Counted from the stretch's first letter, positions 1 to 37,162 are shown. The stretch: 64,000 bases of DNA from Sipunculus nudus (GCA_026874595.1 CM049306.1:72911642-72975641); one strand, 5' to 3'. A program made the numbers and translations. Notes: generated from the sequence alone by a model not told the origin.

Positions 1-1690
1 TAACCGTCCGCAAACGGCGGAGCCAGGCCGGACACGAGGCGCAGCGGAGCAGACTGAACATCCGGGAGCTCAGGAGAAGGGAGCAAGCGAACGAACAGGT
101 AGCCTGGAACCAAGGGGAATTCCCGAGGGTACCGGGGGACCAAGGTGTAACCGAACCCGGCGGAAGCGGGGCCCCAGTAAAGCGAGAACCCGAGACCACC
201 GCGTGGGGCCCACGTAAGAGATCCCCCGTGTGGTCTGTAATTCCAGACACATGGCGGGCGCTGCGGAGGGCGATGGAAGGGGCCAGGATTCAATTAAGAA
301 CCGGCCGCCGACGCCGAGGAAGTCCGAGGTTGTACCTACGGAACTTCGGACCACTAGGGTAGCCTCCTGTGTGGAGGTAGCCCCTAGGTCCATAAGCGCA
401 TATTTGCGCGTACGCCAAGCCTGGCGGTGCAGCGCGATCGCCGACCACTGGTCTGGTGCCAGGGCGGGATCGGCTGACTGAGCTGATTTGCGCGGACGCC
501 AAGCCTGGCGGCGCAGCGCGATCGCCGACCACTGGTCTGACGCCAGGGCAGGATCGGCTGACTGAGCAGTCGGGGACCCTGGAGAACCCCGTGTAGGGGG
601 AGCCAGAGAGACCCGCTGAGCCGGAGCCACCGGAGGCTGGAAACAGGAAGCCGGGGAACGAGCAGCAGCAGGAACCATCCGGGAAGGCACAGGAACCGGA
701 GCCGCAGGCCGCACAGCAGATGGTCACTGAAAGAAGAGCCGGCCGGCCGGTAAGTAACGACGGCAGACGGAGGAACCGGAGGCGAGGCCGGCAGCCCCGA
801 ATGGAGGCAGGAGGGACCGACTCACTTACCTGCACACCAGGAAGGTCCGGGCGATCCAGCGGGACGGCTCCAGCCGGCCACGGGGATAAGGAAGGAATCC
901 GGCGAGGAGCCGGGCGCCAGAACGGCCGGGGAGAAATTACTGGGGCACCGGCGAGGGCGCCAGGCGGACTGAATCGGGTCTAGACAAATCGTCGAGATCC
1001 GACATAAGTGATTAACAAGCCCGGGACAAAATATGTAATTTGGAATAGGCAGATGTGCTGGCAGAACGGGAGGCCGCGGGAACGGGGGAAGAATGCTGTT
1101 TCCGTGAATGAGAATTCAACGATTTAACTGTATAAACACTGGAGAGGTGACAGGACCGGCGGGAACGGACGGTGAAAGCAGCACGGCCGTGATGCGGTCA
1201 ACCAGGGTAGGCCCCCCCCCACCCCCTCGAAGACAACCACGGGGCCAGACAATGGAATATAGGAGGATGAACCCCCAAGTACCGGGGAATGAGCCCAATC
1301 CTGGAAAGGGCCCACTGGTCAGACGTCCAAGTCTGGCAGTGAAAACAAGGATCAGCCGGAACACGGCAGGAGTCATTGTTGGAGCGGCAACGAAAACAAG
1401 TGGGGTGTGAGTCCCAACCGGGATTAAGAAGACAAGAGCCACAATAAGTGGGGTTCTCCATGGCGGGCAAGGGAAAAAGAAGACAACTTACAGTTCAGTT
1501 GGCAAACTCATTAGTACAAACCCAACAGTGGACGAATCTCGCAGAGCGGGATCACACGTCCATCATGGCGTACGCCAGAAGAAAATGTGATTATGGGTAA
1601 CGGAAGTGTGACCTAGATACACGGGAACAAGGCGGGATGGGCGATAATAGGCCCAATAAGGGAAAATTTTCGGTTGGCTTACTCTGGCGT
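1..1690 (-). mobile_element. GC-rich segment, probable transposon fragment with Cys/His-rich reading frame
   Basis: This block is far richer in G+C than the rest and lies inside the unfinished TRPM intron 19. On the minus strand a frame from 1470 to 1198 starts MPAMENPTYCGSC and has a Cys/His cluster (CGSC, DSHPTCFRC, DPCFHC) followed by SDQW. That arrangement recalls the Gag-like zinc-binding segment of DIRS/Ngaro-type tyrosine-recombinase retrotransposons; the likeness is from memory and weak. Further frames (minus 70-714) repeat an ADPALASDQWSAIALRRQAW-type element twice. No reverse transcriptase or recombinase is visible. It could also be a CpG-rich non-coding element. Confidence 0.35.
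402..569. repeat. 84-bp direct duplication inside the GC-rich segment
   Basis: Two copies (402-485 and 486-569) beginning atttgcgcg and ending ggctgactgagc, differing at only a few positions. The 84-bp period is a multiple of three, so a 28-residue unit is repeated in the minus-strand frame. Confidence 0.85.
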
Positions 1691-1817
1691 ATAAACTTTA
1701 ACAGAGAAAATTCTCATTAATACAGAAACAGCTCACAATTATGTTAACGTAATAAAACCAGTTGCTCTTTCATCTCATTCCAAATCAGTGTGACACAATA
1801 AAACTGAGTCAATTCAG

Positions 1818-2104
1818 TAGGGTATGCATTCATCTGTGTCCATGTGTTTGTGTTTGTTCACAATATAACTCATGCAATCATAGACAGAATCTCATGATAT
1901 TTTCATGATTTTTAGAGAATGGGCCAATGAAGAATTTATTAGACTCTGATGTGGATCTGGCACATAGTCCAGATCCAGAAATGTCATCAAATAATATTCA
2001 CAAATGTACAGGAACTTGTGCACTAATGAACAGATGAACCTCACAATACGGGCTGTATATGTCAATGGTGGAGGCTTGCATTCTTTACAATGCAGATTTC
2101 TGGT
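1818..2104 (+). repeat. Interspersed repeat family A, copy 1
   Basis: Shares ordered blocks with 15515-15785, 16852-17168 and (reverse) 20128-20428: gtatgcattca, ataactcatgcaatca, aatctcatga, gggccaatgaag, atattcacaaatgta, gaggcttgcattctt. No ORF and no clear terminal repeats; it looks like a non-autonomous element about 290 bp long. Confidence 0.75.
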
Positions 2105-2109
2105 TTAAC

Positions 2110-2645
2110 ATTAAATGCTGAATTTCTGCTGAGCAGACAAATTTAACACTAGAGCACTTCAGATGGTGCATAATACGCATATTTTGTGACCTCTGACCTC
2201 ATTAAATATGCTTAAATTTGCTGAGAATGTAATTCAGGTGAGAAACTGTATTGGTTAATACTCATCATGTATTATATGAAAATCCATCAGATATGTAGTA
2301 AGTCTTGGTGGTGCCACCAAAGAGTGGGAACCTCTGACCACAATCATTAGATATGGGTGAATTTTGCTGAGAATTTAGTTGAGGTGAGTGTCATTATTGC
2401 TAAATATGAGTTTCATGAAATTCCATAGGATTTTTGGTAAGTCACCATTGTGCCTCCAAAGTGTGGTGACCTCTGACCTCATTAAATATGCATGGATTTT
2501 GCTGGAAATCGAACTTAGGTGAGATATTTTATTTTTTACATTTCTGTTGAGTTTTATCAAAATACATCATATTTCTCATAAGTTATCACAATGACACTAA
2601 AAGATTATGGACGGACAGTGGGTATACCATATAATACATCCTGTC
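2110..2645. repeat. Tandem repeat, three diverged units of about 140 bp
   Basis: Units begin with tgacctctgacc followed by attaaatatg (about 2190, 2333, 2470) and share ttttgctgagaat. The block ends near gacggacagtgggtatacc. Non-coding, within TRPM intron 19. Confidence 0.6.
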
Positions 2646-2715
2646 ATGGACAGGCGTATAAAATTGAATATTTATTTAAACAATGGTGACTAAGCAGTAA
2701 CATTATAGTACTCAC

Positions 2716-27606
<24,891 letters not shown>

Positions 27607-30061
27607 GCTGTTTAATTATGATTAATAAATCCTTGAAAGATATTCTTATCTCTTCTGGTTTCTCATGTAGCTCTTAAACTATGAAAGACTTTCTGTTACA
27701 TTTCAAGCTGCCAGCATGCGTACATTTTCCTCTAGCTTTTAAGATACACTGAAAGGCTCCCTTTCCAGACAACTGGTCTCATACATCAGGTATATGCATC
27801 AATGTTATTCCTCAAATATGGCTGCTTGCAAGCATGCTTGATTGAAGGTCCTGTTAGGCCTGGAGTAAAGAAAACAAAAGTATTTGATAAATACATTAGA
27901 AAATAAATACAAAGAATTAATCATACTGGAGGCTTAATCAATGTTGATCTGTCCAGAACTGTATAAGAGAAAGAATCTGAATGAGAGAGAGGGGGGGGGG
28001 GGGGGGGGCAGTCCGGGGCATTTCCAAATGCTATCTGAAATTTAGTTGTTGTTGTCCAGGAGATCCCTTAATTTCACACAAATGTCCTAAGTGTAATGAC
28101 CATGTTTTCGGGAAACATTCAACCATGTGTGGTAGCCTCCTAAGTTATAGCAGTTTATTGATCTAAATATGTCACTGTCACAAAGTAGTCCGTGTTGAAA
28201 ATCAACTGGCCTGGCTGACAGGATGGGAACAAGTATATACAAACTCCGGCCCCTGCTGTTCCTTATCTATGTCTGACACTTGAGAAGATTATAGAGGGGT
28301 TCAAGAATCACTATGCAAAGGTACAGCTGCACTGGTGACCTGCAGTTTTACAACTACTTCACATTGTCTTAGATAATGGTCTCTCTGCAGCAGTGATGTG
28401 GTCGAGTCTACACCATCCAAGTGTGCACTCGAGTCCTTTATCACTGCTCTGCAACTATTATACAAACTGAGAATAATACAGTAGCAGTACAAGCTGGTAG
28501 TGGTGGGCCAATAAACCAGTTATATTAATGACTGGTTATTTTCATTCATAATTGATTAAATTGGTTGCCTTTTTGCATAATTGTTCATATATGATTATCA
28601 TGCATCTGCTATATCATGTAGGTAGTGGTCCAACTTATCAGTGCAGAAAACCCAAAACAAAGCACTGAATTATTCCAAACTGACAATACCTTAAGGTTCT
28701 AAAGCTCATTTCTATCCTTATATGTGTCAAAGAATATCATTCATCAGTGTGATCAGAGGTAAACCCATAAGAATAAAGTGATTTGCACCTTTTGGAACAA
28801 TTGTGTCGCGTCACAGCTCCCTGACCATTTCACCCTTGGCATCCCCTCCTGTCATGTACAGTGGCCAGTTAACATTTTGTTAACTTGTAATACACATGGG
28901 CATCACTGCTCTAGCACAAACTGGGTGTTACAAAGGAAGGATGGAAAATTAAGAAAGAGAAAACCTACCATCAATTTTGAATCATAGTACTAAATTCACA
29001 AAATATTTTGTGATTTTATCACCCCTTCTTTAAGTATTGGACTGTTCCAGCAAAACTTCAACCTCGCTTTATTTGAACCAGTTGTATGATATTGTTTAAT
29101 GGCATATATGCAACACAGCTATCCAGTATATTGGACACCACAGAGAAATTAGGGTTAAAAGAAAATGCCTGCACTTGAATCCAAACAAGGAAACAAAATC
29201 ATACAAAAGGAAATAATGTGCTTATGACAGAAAAAATTATATAATCTGGAACAGAAAATAGTAATGCATTTGAATCACCAAGGAATTTAGTTAAATTTTG
29301 TGTTTATAAAGGAAAAAAGAGCTCACTAAATATTAAAACTTTTAAATTTCAAATGAAGTTGACATGAAATTAGAGATAATGGACTGTACGTATGCTGTGT
29401 GTGAGACCTTTGCCGCAGGTGATAAATCAAAATGATGGTAAAAGTCTGCCCTAGTGATGTTGGGCCATATATATACTTATAAGCATTGAAATCATATGGA
29501 CAGTACCTTCCAGTCAATATTAAAAGCGGAAAAATAACTTTCATAATGTATGTAATAGAAAAAATTCAGAAATTTTTTTTTTATAATTTCTTTCAAATAT
29601 ATTTTGTTTGCGACTACAAATAAGCTTATCAAAGTAATGTGGTGATTTATGCAGTTTAAAAATAAAATGTGCATGAAATAAATAACTTACTTTGCAACAC
29701 TAGGACAGTGTTGACCTGTCTAGAAAGAAGTGCAAAAATGATGGTGTCAGTTCAGGTGGGCATATCTGTTTATCCATGTAATGTAGGAGGAATGTATGTG
29801 TGAGTACATCTGTTCAGTAATTTTTCTTTTGAATTGACAATATAGAATCCATACAGAGGAAATTATTAGGAGTGATTGTTGACACCTCACGCACCATCTG
29901 AGGTGTCTGAGTGAGTTGGTTCAGGCTGAAAAAAGTATTGGTGTCTATGTCTTTGTGTTCTTATCTCCTGTTTATATGTCTGCGTTGTGCAACTGTGTCT
30001 GTCTAGTGGAGAACCTGTCATGAGAGAGAAAGTCAAATATTAGTACACATGACATGCAAAT
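27607..30061. other. Upstream flank of TRPM
   Basis: Probably holds the TRPM promoter and 5' UTR, but no TATA box, CpG island or first exon stands out. A run of about 19 G at 27990-28008 and a small hairpin (gacacctca/tgaggtgtc, 29880-29910) are the only distinct features. Confidence 0.4.
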
Positions 30062-30135
30062 GTGAAGCTCTCCACCGGGACTCGAACCAGCAATCGTGTG
30101 TAAACAAGTCCTAATTGCTACAAACTGTGCCATGC
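30062..30135 (-). repeat. tRNA-like sequence, not a functional tRNA
   Basis: Minus strand has a B-box-like ggttcgagtcccggtgg and an upstream agtttgtagcaattagg that could be an A box. Stems do not pair well; probably a SINE head relic. Confidence 0.4.
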
Positions 30136-30209
30136 AAGACTAGATGGGAATGACTTATTCAATGTGTGGTCAAGTGGGGCTATTTAAATATAGTGTGGAT
30201 GTTCAGAAG

Positions 30210-31636
30210 CAGGGTTGGTTTTCTTCCGGAAGAAATGTATTTCTTCCGAGACATTGGAAGAAAGCGGAGGAAATTGGGTTTCCTCCACTTTATTCCGGAA
30301 GTAATGGATGAAATGGAATTTAGTGGACAGTAAGAGTAAAAGTCTGATGCACAAAAATTCAAAACAGATATTTGAACTATTTTTATTTCTTTTTAATAGA
30401 ATTAAACAATATGACTTTAAATCAATGTACAGAAACAATGGTATGATTAATTTAAATATTATTATGTCTGTTTTATTCTAACAGTATTGTCAAAATTGCA
30501 GCTGATACATGTGTATAAGTATGAAGTGTTGCGTAGTATGTGTTGACATGATAATTAAAGAAACATTCTTGTTTAAATGTCTACCTGTATTCACATGAGG
30601 GTTAGAGGAAGTTTTCTGTATTTGTAACTAGTTCTTACCTAATTTGTGTCACTCAGCTTTATTACTTTTGTATGATAGAGAATAACAGATTGATGTACTA
30701 CAATTTTCTCATCTTGTATCTCTAAGGGGAAGTACATAGCTGCCAATGTTTATGCAGTGCTGCATACTAACACAGTAACTTATGTAGAATCTAAATAGTA
30801 TGCAAACTGCACTTCCTACAAATATTACACAATATCTTGCTTATATTCTGTGTGATATTACACTTTGATTGATCAGTGATTACCAGTTGAAATTAAAATT
30901 ATCACTCATTTAAATTTAGGCATCTCTCCCTGTAAGTTCTGTTGTTAAACACAGTGCAGTACAATTAACATCTATCAGTAATCTACATCTAACTAACCAC
31001 GAAGCATGCAATAGCAAAATACCAATTGTGTAGCTCTGCAAACACCTTGTCTATTCCTGAGCTTGTTGTGAATTATGTCAAAACTAGAAAATACCTAGAA
31101 AATATGAGAAACCCTTTCTCTGTACTGCTTGGTAATAATATGTTTCAACAAGGAGCAGTTTTACCATTTGATTCGTATGGTGGATAAAACCCTGTTAATT
31201 ATGACATAGCTTCCTCATACCCTGCCTCTCTGTGCAGTCAGAGGTAAATGGTGTAAAGCTGCACTTTTTTAGGTAATCATTGCATGGTCCACTGGACTGA
31301 AACCATGAGTGTCCATTGATTTTGAATTATGTCACCTGAACTGACAAACTAAAAACTGCATGAGGCATACTGTCTTACTAAATTAAACTAATAGTCATAC
31401 ATTCTAAGATAACACTATAGTCACTATATATTAAAATAAACCTTTAAATTTGCAAATAAGATAGAACAGATTATGTTTAAGCAGAAATAAAGCTGAAAAT
31501 TTATCAGATTTATATATTCTCACATGAAATTTGAAAGTTTCTTCTGGAAGAAATGGAGGAAACTATTTCTTCCGAGCCGGAAGTTTCCGAAAGTTTCCTA
31601 GAAGGAACCGCCATTCGGAAGAAATTGCCAACCCTG
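30210..31636. mobile_element. Non-autonomous hAT-type DNA transposon, 1427 bp
   Basis: Perfect 8-bp direct repeats ttcagaag (30202-30209, 31637-31644) flank inverted ends starting CAGGGTTGG. Both ends carry many ttcttccgga/tccggaagaa subterminal motifs in both orientations. The AT-rich interior has no transposase frame. An 8-bp target duplication with CAGGG ends is typical of hAT elements. Confidence 0.85.
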
Positions 31637-31644
31637 TTCAGAAG

Positions 31645-32334
31645 GAACCTTATGACCTAACATGATGATTGTTCATGCATGTGAGAAATGGTCATAGTTG
31701 TTAAAATGAGGGTTATTTTTTGTTAAGCATTCATGATGTCCGAGTGAGAAGTGCTTTGACGATGAAAAAGCTGAAAAAAATTAACCCTCAGCCATTTGTT
31801 AAAGTTGCCTGCAGCTATAGATTACTCCCTCTCGTGCTTTGAAGGCCAAGGTTGATCGCTGGTTTATTTGTAAACACTAACTGGTCAACTACACCAAATA
31901 TTTGTGGGACAACCGTGATCCATGTGCATACAAATGCCTGGAGGGCGCAAGACAATGGATGAGGTGTGTGCTGTGAGGCGTTCTGCAATTGTACATTGAG
32001 GATTATTTTTTGCAGTTAGATATTTGCCACATATGCCTGATTTGTCTCTGGAGTAAATAAAGTAAGTTTTAGTGCATTGTATGAAAATGATCACGAAAAA
32101 TTAGCTGTTTAGGGGTGGTGGAATGGAGTATGTTTTCAGTGCAATTTTTGTAAGAAAGAAAACTGCAAAAAGAGTGAAAAGTTTGGAGCCACTATAGAAC
32201 GCGGGCTTCGCTTCTTTTGAGGAACATATAAATAAAATTGTCTCCTCTCATTCCCTACTTTAACTCCTACTTTTCCCTGTAGATGTCCCTACACTTAACT
32301 CTTCTAACATAAACATCTACTAAGCATCAGAAGT
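31645..32334. other. Intergenic, nothing recognised
   Basis: No frame, repeat partner or structured element identified. Confidence 0.5.
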
Positions 32335-32405
32335 CGCCTGAACCGGGAATCGAACCTACGATCTCTAGACTAGGAGCCCTACACGCTACTATGTGAGCCG
32401 TGAAG
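32335..32405 (-). repeat. tRNA-like sequence, not a functional tRNA
   Basis: Minus strand has catagtagcgtgtaggg (A-box-like) and ggttcgattcccgg (B-box-like) at tRNA spacing, but acceptor and T stems do not close. Probably a SINE or tRNA pseudogene relic. Confidence 0.45.
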
Positions 32406-32514
32406 ACGAGATACCAGCAGAAGCAAGTTTTGTTCATTTATATCTGCGATTGAAGAGGCATCTGTCGCGAAAATGGGAAACCATTTACTATATTAACGGG
32501 AAAATTAAGCTTTA

Positions 32515-32605
32515 AGTGGGGGCTCCGCCCCCACACCCCCGTTCAGACGGGGAACCCAGGTTCCCCGGACCCCTCCTCCCTGGGTTCCCCGGACCCCTCC
32601 TCCTC
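32515..32605. repeat. GC-rich short repeat block
   Basis: gggggctccgcccccac palindromic segment, then gggttccccggacccctcctcc in two direct copies. Confidence 0.6.
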
Positions 32606-33846
32606 TAATATAATAAACTCCAGCTATGAGCAAAATTAAATACGGGAATTCTGAAAAAAATGATATGTATCGGCCTTTTCCAGGAAACAATTTATTATGC
32701 GACACCCGTTGTACCGGAGGCAGGCTGAAGCCCGGTTTCAATAGTTCTGCCCTGTTTTACATCACACTCATTTTATATTCTCAATTAAAGCCTTCAGTAA
32801 AGTAATTTATCAACTGACTATTGATTGGATATGATGTTGTTAAAACATTTGCTCAAACTTACAGTCATGGTCGTGTGTTAACTCCTCAATGTTTTCACAT
32901 TAAGTCTGAACGTACCTGCATGCGTGCCGCAGCCATGACAGCATGTAAACAAAAGTGCTGCCTGGTTCCCATCCCTATTCATATGATTTTAAAGGCTTCA
33001 ACGATTAGAGAACCAGCTTAACAAACTAGACTGGTATCGCGCTCTTTGTCAGAATGTTTGGATCAGTGGATTGGTGACGGGTCAGACTTTTTACCGACGG
33101 CCACCGACAGCCAACAGGTGTTACCGACGACTAAACCGAAATACCGACGGCCACCTTATTTTCACCAGGAGTTACCGCCGGCCAAACCGAAATACCGACG
33201 GCCACCTTATTTTCACCGTTTACATGTTTTTTGCATGCTGTGAATCTAGACTATAGGGATCACAAGGAACTACCGAGGGCAAACAGGAATTTCAATTTAT
33301 TTTACCTTATCGCTTATTTCAAATAAAATTATCAGTCCCAATTATAGGTCTTGCCAAGTATAAATCGCGAAAGGAGTGTTTACAGTTGTTTAGGTGTCCC
33401 AACGGTGGTTCAATAATGATGTGAATTCATTAGTCGTTAACTGATTTACGCGCAAAATATATTTTAGTGGGTTTACCTCTGTATTATCAAGGAATGGTTT
33501 CTGATTTACAGTTTTTTTAGGTTTTTCAAAAGTGGTTCAATAATGTTGTGAATTGAATTTTAATTTGTTGTATACGCAAAATGTACCTGAGTGTGTTAAA
33601 CATTTTTAACTTTTTTTTTTAACTTTTTTTACATAATTATCCCATGAAAATACCCTACCTTATATAATGAAACTATTTTTTTCTTATTATATTTTGTATT
33701 TACAATTTCTTGCACGCAGCTGCATATATATATGTTTAAACCTGCTACTTGTGTATCTTTGCATATGAGAGAGTGAGAAAGAGAGAGCAACTTTGTTGGT
33801 AAAGTGTTCTCTTTTCACAGTCCAAAAGTGCCTAAATATTATATCT

Positions 33847-34240
33847 ACCGGCTGCTGTGGCTCAGGGGTAGAGCGCAGTACTCAAAGCCGGGAGATCGTG
33901 GGTTCGAATCTCAACCGAGGCGGTGAGGTTTTTCACGGTCGGCCCCCACCCAGGGTGAGCGCTCTGCAGGCTTAATGGGAATGCTTAATCACTCACATAC
34001 GAGTGCGTCTTTAGGGGGTTCCTCGGTGTTATGACCCAGCAATGGGTATGATTAAACACCCAGGACCCGCAGGTGCGGTAGATACCGGGCCTGGGTGACA
34101 CCAGCGAGTGCTACCGCCCTGTCAAGTAGTCCCAAACCGAAATGGAAACTCTGCAGATGTACATACTTAGTTAAGAATTAGTTAAGTCAGCATTAAAAAA
34201 ATGGAGGAGGTTACCTCCAACAACAAAAAATAAAAAAAAA
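33847..34240 (+). mobile_element. tRNA-derived SINE (family S) with target duplication
   Basis: Flanked by aaatattatatct (33834-33846, 34241-34253). Head tggctcaggggtagagcgc, B box gggttcgaatct, terminal hairpin ggaggaggttacctcc, A-rich tail. Nested in the Mutator-like element. Confidence 0.92.
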
Positions 34241-35287
34241 AAATATTATATCTTCCTCTCAGAATATGACATCATGTCACTTTACTAATTCCTGTATAAA
34301 CCCCTTCGAACCCGCTACCGACTTCTAATTTTAGCTCTGAAGAAACCCACCCCTGCATGGCCTTAATCCTAACGAAGTCGCTAACTGGGTAGTTGGCATG
34401 CGTGATAGGTTTCCATTACACACCAATATGTTGCCCAAGCATATAAATATGACTGTATGTATGGGCATTGGGTATCATTTTCCCTGAAGTTTACATCTTT
34501 GCGTGACATATATGGAAGATGGTACGCTACCCATGTCGATTATGCAGCCGATTAAGCGGCGGGAAGAAACCACACCAAAGAAAAGGAAAACACGCAGAGC
34601 GGTCCAGAACACCAAAGACCACAGCAAAAAAAAATTATAAATATTGTGAGTGTGTGATATGGTGTAGCGTGCGCATATATGTGAACATATCGTGTCGATA
34701 TTGTCAGATCATATACAGATTCCTCAGTCACCACTGCTGATGTCCCTGCGTTATACATACCATGTCGATATATAGTTGGATATCCCGCCATGAAAGCGCG
34801 TTGACAGTCACGCCGATTTCAGCGACATGAATACCATGCAAGCTGAGAACTTCTTCACCAAACCGTAAATTTTATATTTATGATTCCGCCCCCGGACATT
34901 TTAATGACATAAAGTAATATAAAATATAATATAATATGACTTAAAATATATAGCATATATATACATATGCCATGATGTATCATTTAGACGGTAGATTAAT
35001 TACTATATCAATTAAACTAAATACTTTTTTAATTATAAAACGTATTTAGAGAGTAGAAAATTATCTGACAATCGGCTTCTGCCTTCTACGAAAAAAAGCC
35101 TTTCTATATAAAAAAAATAGTCGGTTAAAGGCCTTAGTATATATATGAATGTTTACATGCAATTAATTAGAATGGACACTGCACATACATCAAACTTGGT
35201 GACTCTGATAATCATGAGCGAGGCACCTGCATGTTGGACTCATATGATATTATTATTAGTTCGTTAGATTGCCAATTTTTTCTTTCT

Positions 35288-35346
<59 letters not shown>
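35288..35346. repeat. (TA)n microsatellite
   Basis: About 29 TA units, broken by the LTR that follows. Confidence 0.95.
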
Positions 35347-35350
<4 letters not shown>

Positions 35351-35487
35351 ACGGTGCACAAATAAGGGTTCCAAATTCCTTGCCAAAGAAGCTTGCTTTT
35401 CTGGCGAAGCGGTTAGAATGCCAGACTTCTGTGCATGTCGTGCGGGTTCGATTTCAAGATCGGCCCACCAGTCATTTCTCACCCTGT

Positions 35488-35491
<4 letters not shown>
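35347..35491 (+). mobile_element. Solo LTR of the TRIM family inside a TA array
   Basis: Starts TGTCACGGTGCAC and ends CCCTGTGACA; interior shares gaagcttgct, gcgaagcggtta and gggttcga with the LTRs at 5519-5947. TA repeats on both sides make the target duplication uninformative. Confidence 0.7.
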
Positions 35492-35558
<67 letters not shown>

Positions 35559-35620
35559 AAATGACATACACAGAAAATCCATCTAGGCTATTAACAATGA
35601 ACCAGCACGGCTATTCATAC

Positions 35621-35674
<54 letters not shown>
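35492..35674. repeat. (TA)n arrays flanking about 60 bp of unique sequence
   Basis: TA blocks at 35492-35556 and 35624-35674. Confidence 0.95.
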
Positions 35675-35677
<3 letters not shown>

Positions 35678-36353
35678 AAACGATACTAGAATGCGAAACA
35701 TTTTGAGCATGCATGATATTAAAAAGGCCTTTCTGCATGTTGAATGTGAGGTTATTATAAATATTGTGTTCTATTTTCATTAAAATAAACATTATATTCC
35801 CTATTATGTTTTCATTAATTAATGCTATAATTGCATTTCTTATTGAGTAAGGGTGTTATGTTGCAAATGCAGGGATGAGGTGTGTGTAGGTAATGTGTGG
35901 GTGTGTGCAGGTATGATGAATTCATTTAAGTGAGCCTGTCATCGAAATTAAGGAGTTTAAAAATATATATAGCTTTAAATTAAAATGGGGCATAATCAGA
36001 TTTCTTAATCAAAAACAAGTTTGAACATAAACTATTTATAGCTCTGTAATATGAATTTCCTAGTAGAGGTATCCCTATATATAACGGTAATTCTGTATGG
36101 CTCGTGACACAATGACATTAATAATGATAAATTCTAATGCATATGGACCTAAATATTTTTTCACCACATGCAGCATGTATTGGATGCACAAAAGGTGGCC
36201 GTCGGTATCCTAGCTGGCCGTCGGTATTTCAATATTGCAATAAACAGTGAAAATAAGGTGGCCGTCAGTATTTCGGTTTGGCCGTCGGTAACACGTATTG
36301 GCCGTCGGTAGCCGTCGGTGGCTGTCGGTAAAAAGTCCGACCGGATTGGTGAC

Positions 36354-36957
36354 TTCTCCCTCGTCGGTTCCATATACATATATTTAGATAAGGGCAAATT
36401 TAAGGCAAATCGGAAATCATATGTATCCTTGCTTTCAAGGGTCTCTCTGCTTCCATGTACTTCGGCTTAACTGTAATTCTACTACCGGCATTATAATATC
36501 TGAATGATAATAACATGAATTATAAATATATTTACTATTTATTATGCAAAGCCTTAGGAAAATAATAACATTAACTGAAAAGCTTAGTTTACCGAATGTT
36601 TGTAAATGTATCACTATTTTAGGTATGGATGGAAAATGTATACTTATTATCAACAGTATTATATTGAGAAATTAAGTCACAATTGTTTAGTTTAAATTTC
36701 TCCACAACATTCTTTTCAATAATTATTGGTTGTACAAGTAGAATATTATAAGGAAGTAATATGTACTTTTGTAGGAGAGAACAAAAAACATGGAAACAAC
36801 TTTTTGGGTTGTTTTAAGTACTAGTAACTAAATTATGGTTAAGGTTTAAAACACTGAAGTTAGAAACTTAGTATAAATTTGGTAACAAGTATATAATCGG
36901 TGTTACTTGGAGATATAGAAACCTCAGGAATTTGTAATCTGTTTATACTATTGACTA

Positions 36958-37006
<49 letters not shown>

Positions 37007-37162
37007 CAGGAATATGGAGGAAAGTTTAACACAACTGCAATTTTTACTAAGAATCATGCAAGTATAGTTTTTATTACTCCACAGAAGAGGCGTAAAATGG
37101 ATAACTTCTTCAAACCATGTCGATTATATGCCCAGGTAAGGAGTATATGATATACGAGCTGA
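36354..37162. other. Intergenic with (TA)n at 36960-37004
   Basis: Otherwise AT-rich, nothing recognised. Confidence 0.6.

Larger units (their letters stand above)
33079..36342. mobile_element. 3.3-kb inverted-repeat DNA transposon, Mutator-like
   Basis: An 11-bp direct repeat ggattggtgac (33068-33078, 36343-36353) flanks inverted ends of 100-170 bp beginning GGTCRGACTTTTTACCGAC. The arms are made of taccgacggcca-type motifs and include aaccgaaata and ccaccttattttcac in both. Long repetitive inverted ends with a 9-11 bp target duplication suggest a MULE, but no transposase is visible. The interior is AT-rich and holds a SINE, three TA arrays and a solo TRIM LTR, so it is not recent or the interior is foreign. 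Confidence 0.75.

Noticed and set aside
70-714. 214-residue minus-strand frame in the GC-rich block
   Set aside because: Kept only as part of a possible transposon; GC-rich DNA gives long chance frames and competing frames overlap it.
27990-28008. Run of about 19 G upstream of TRPM as a G-quadruplex regulator
   Set aside because: A single homopolymer run prone to sequencing error; several similar C or G runs occur at 17826, 25160, 46068 and 58166 with no link to genes.
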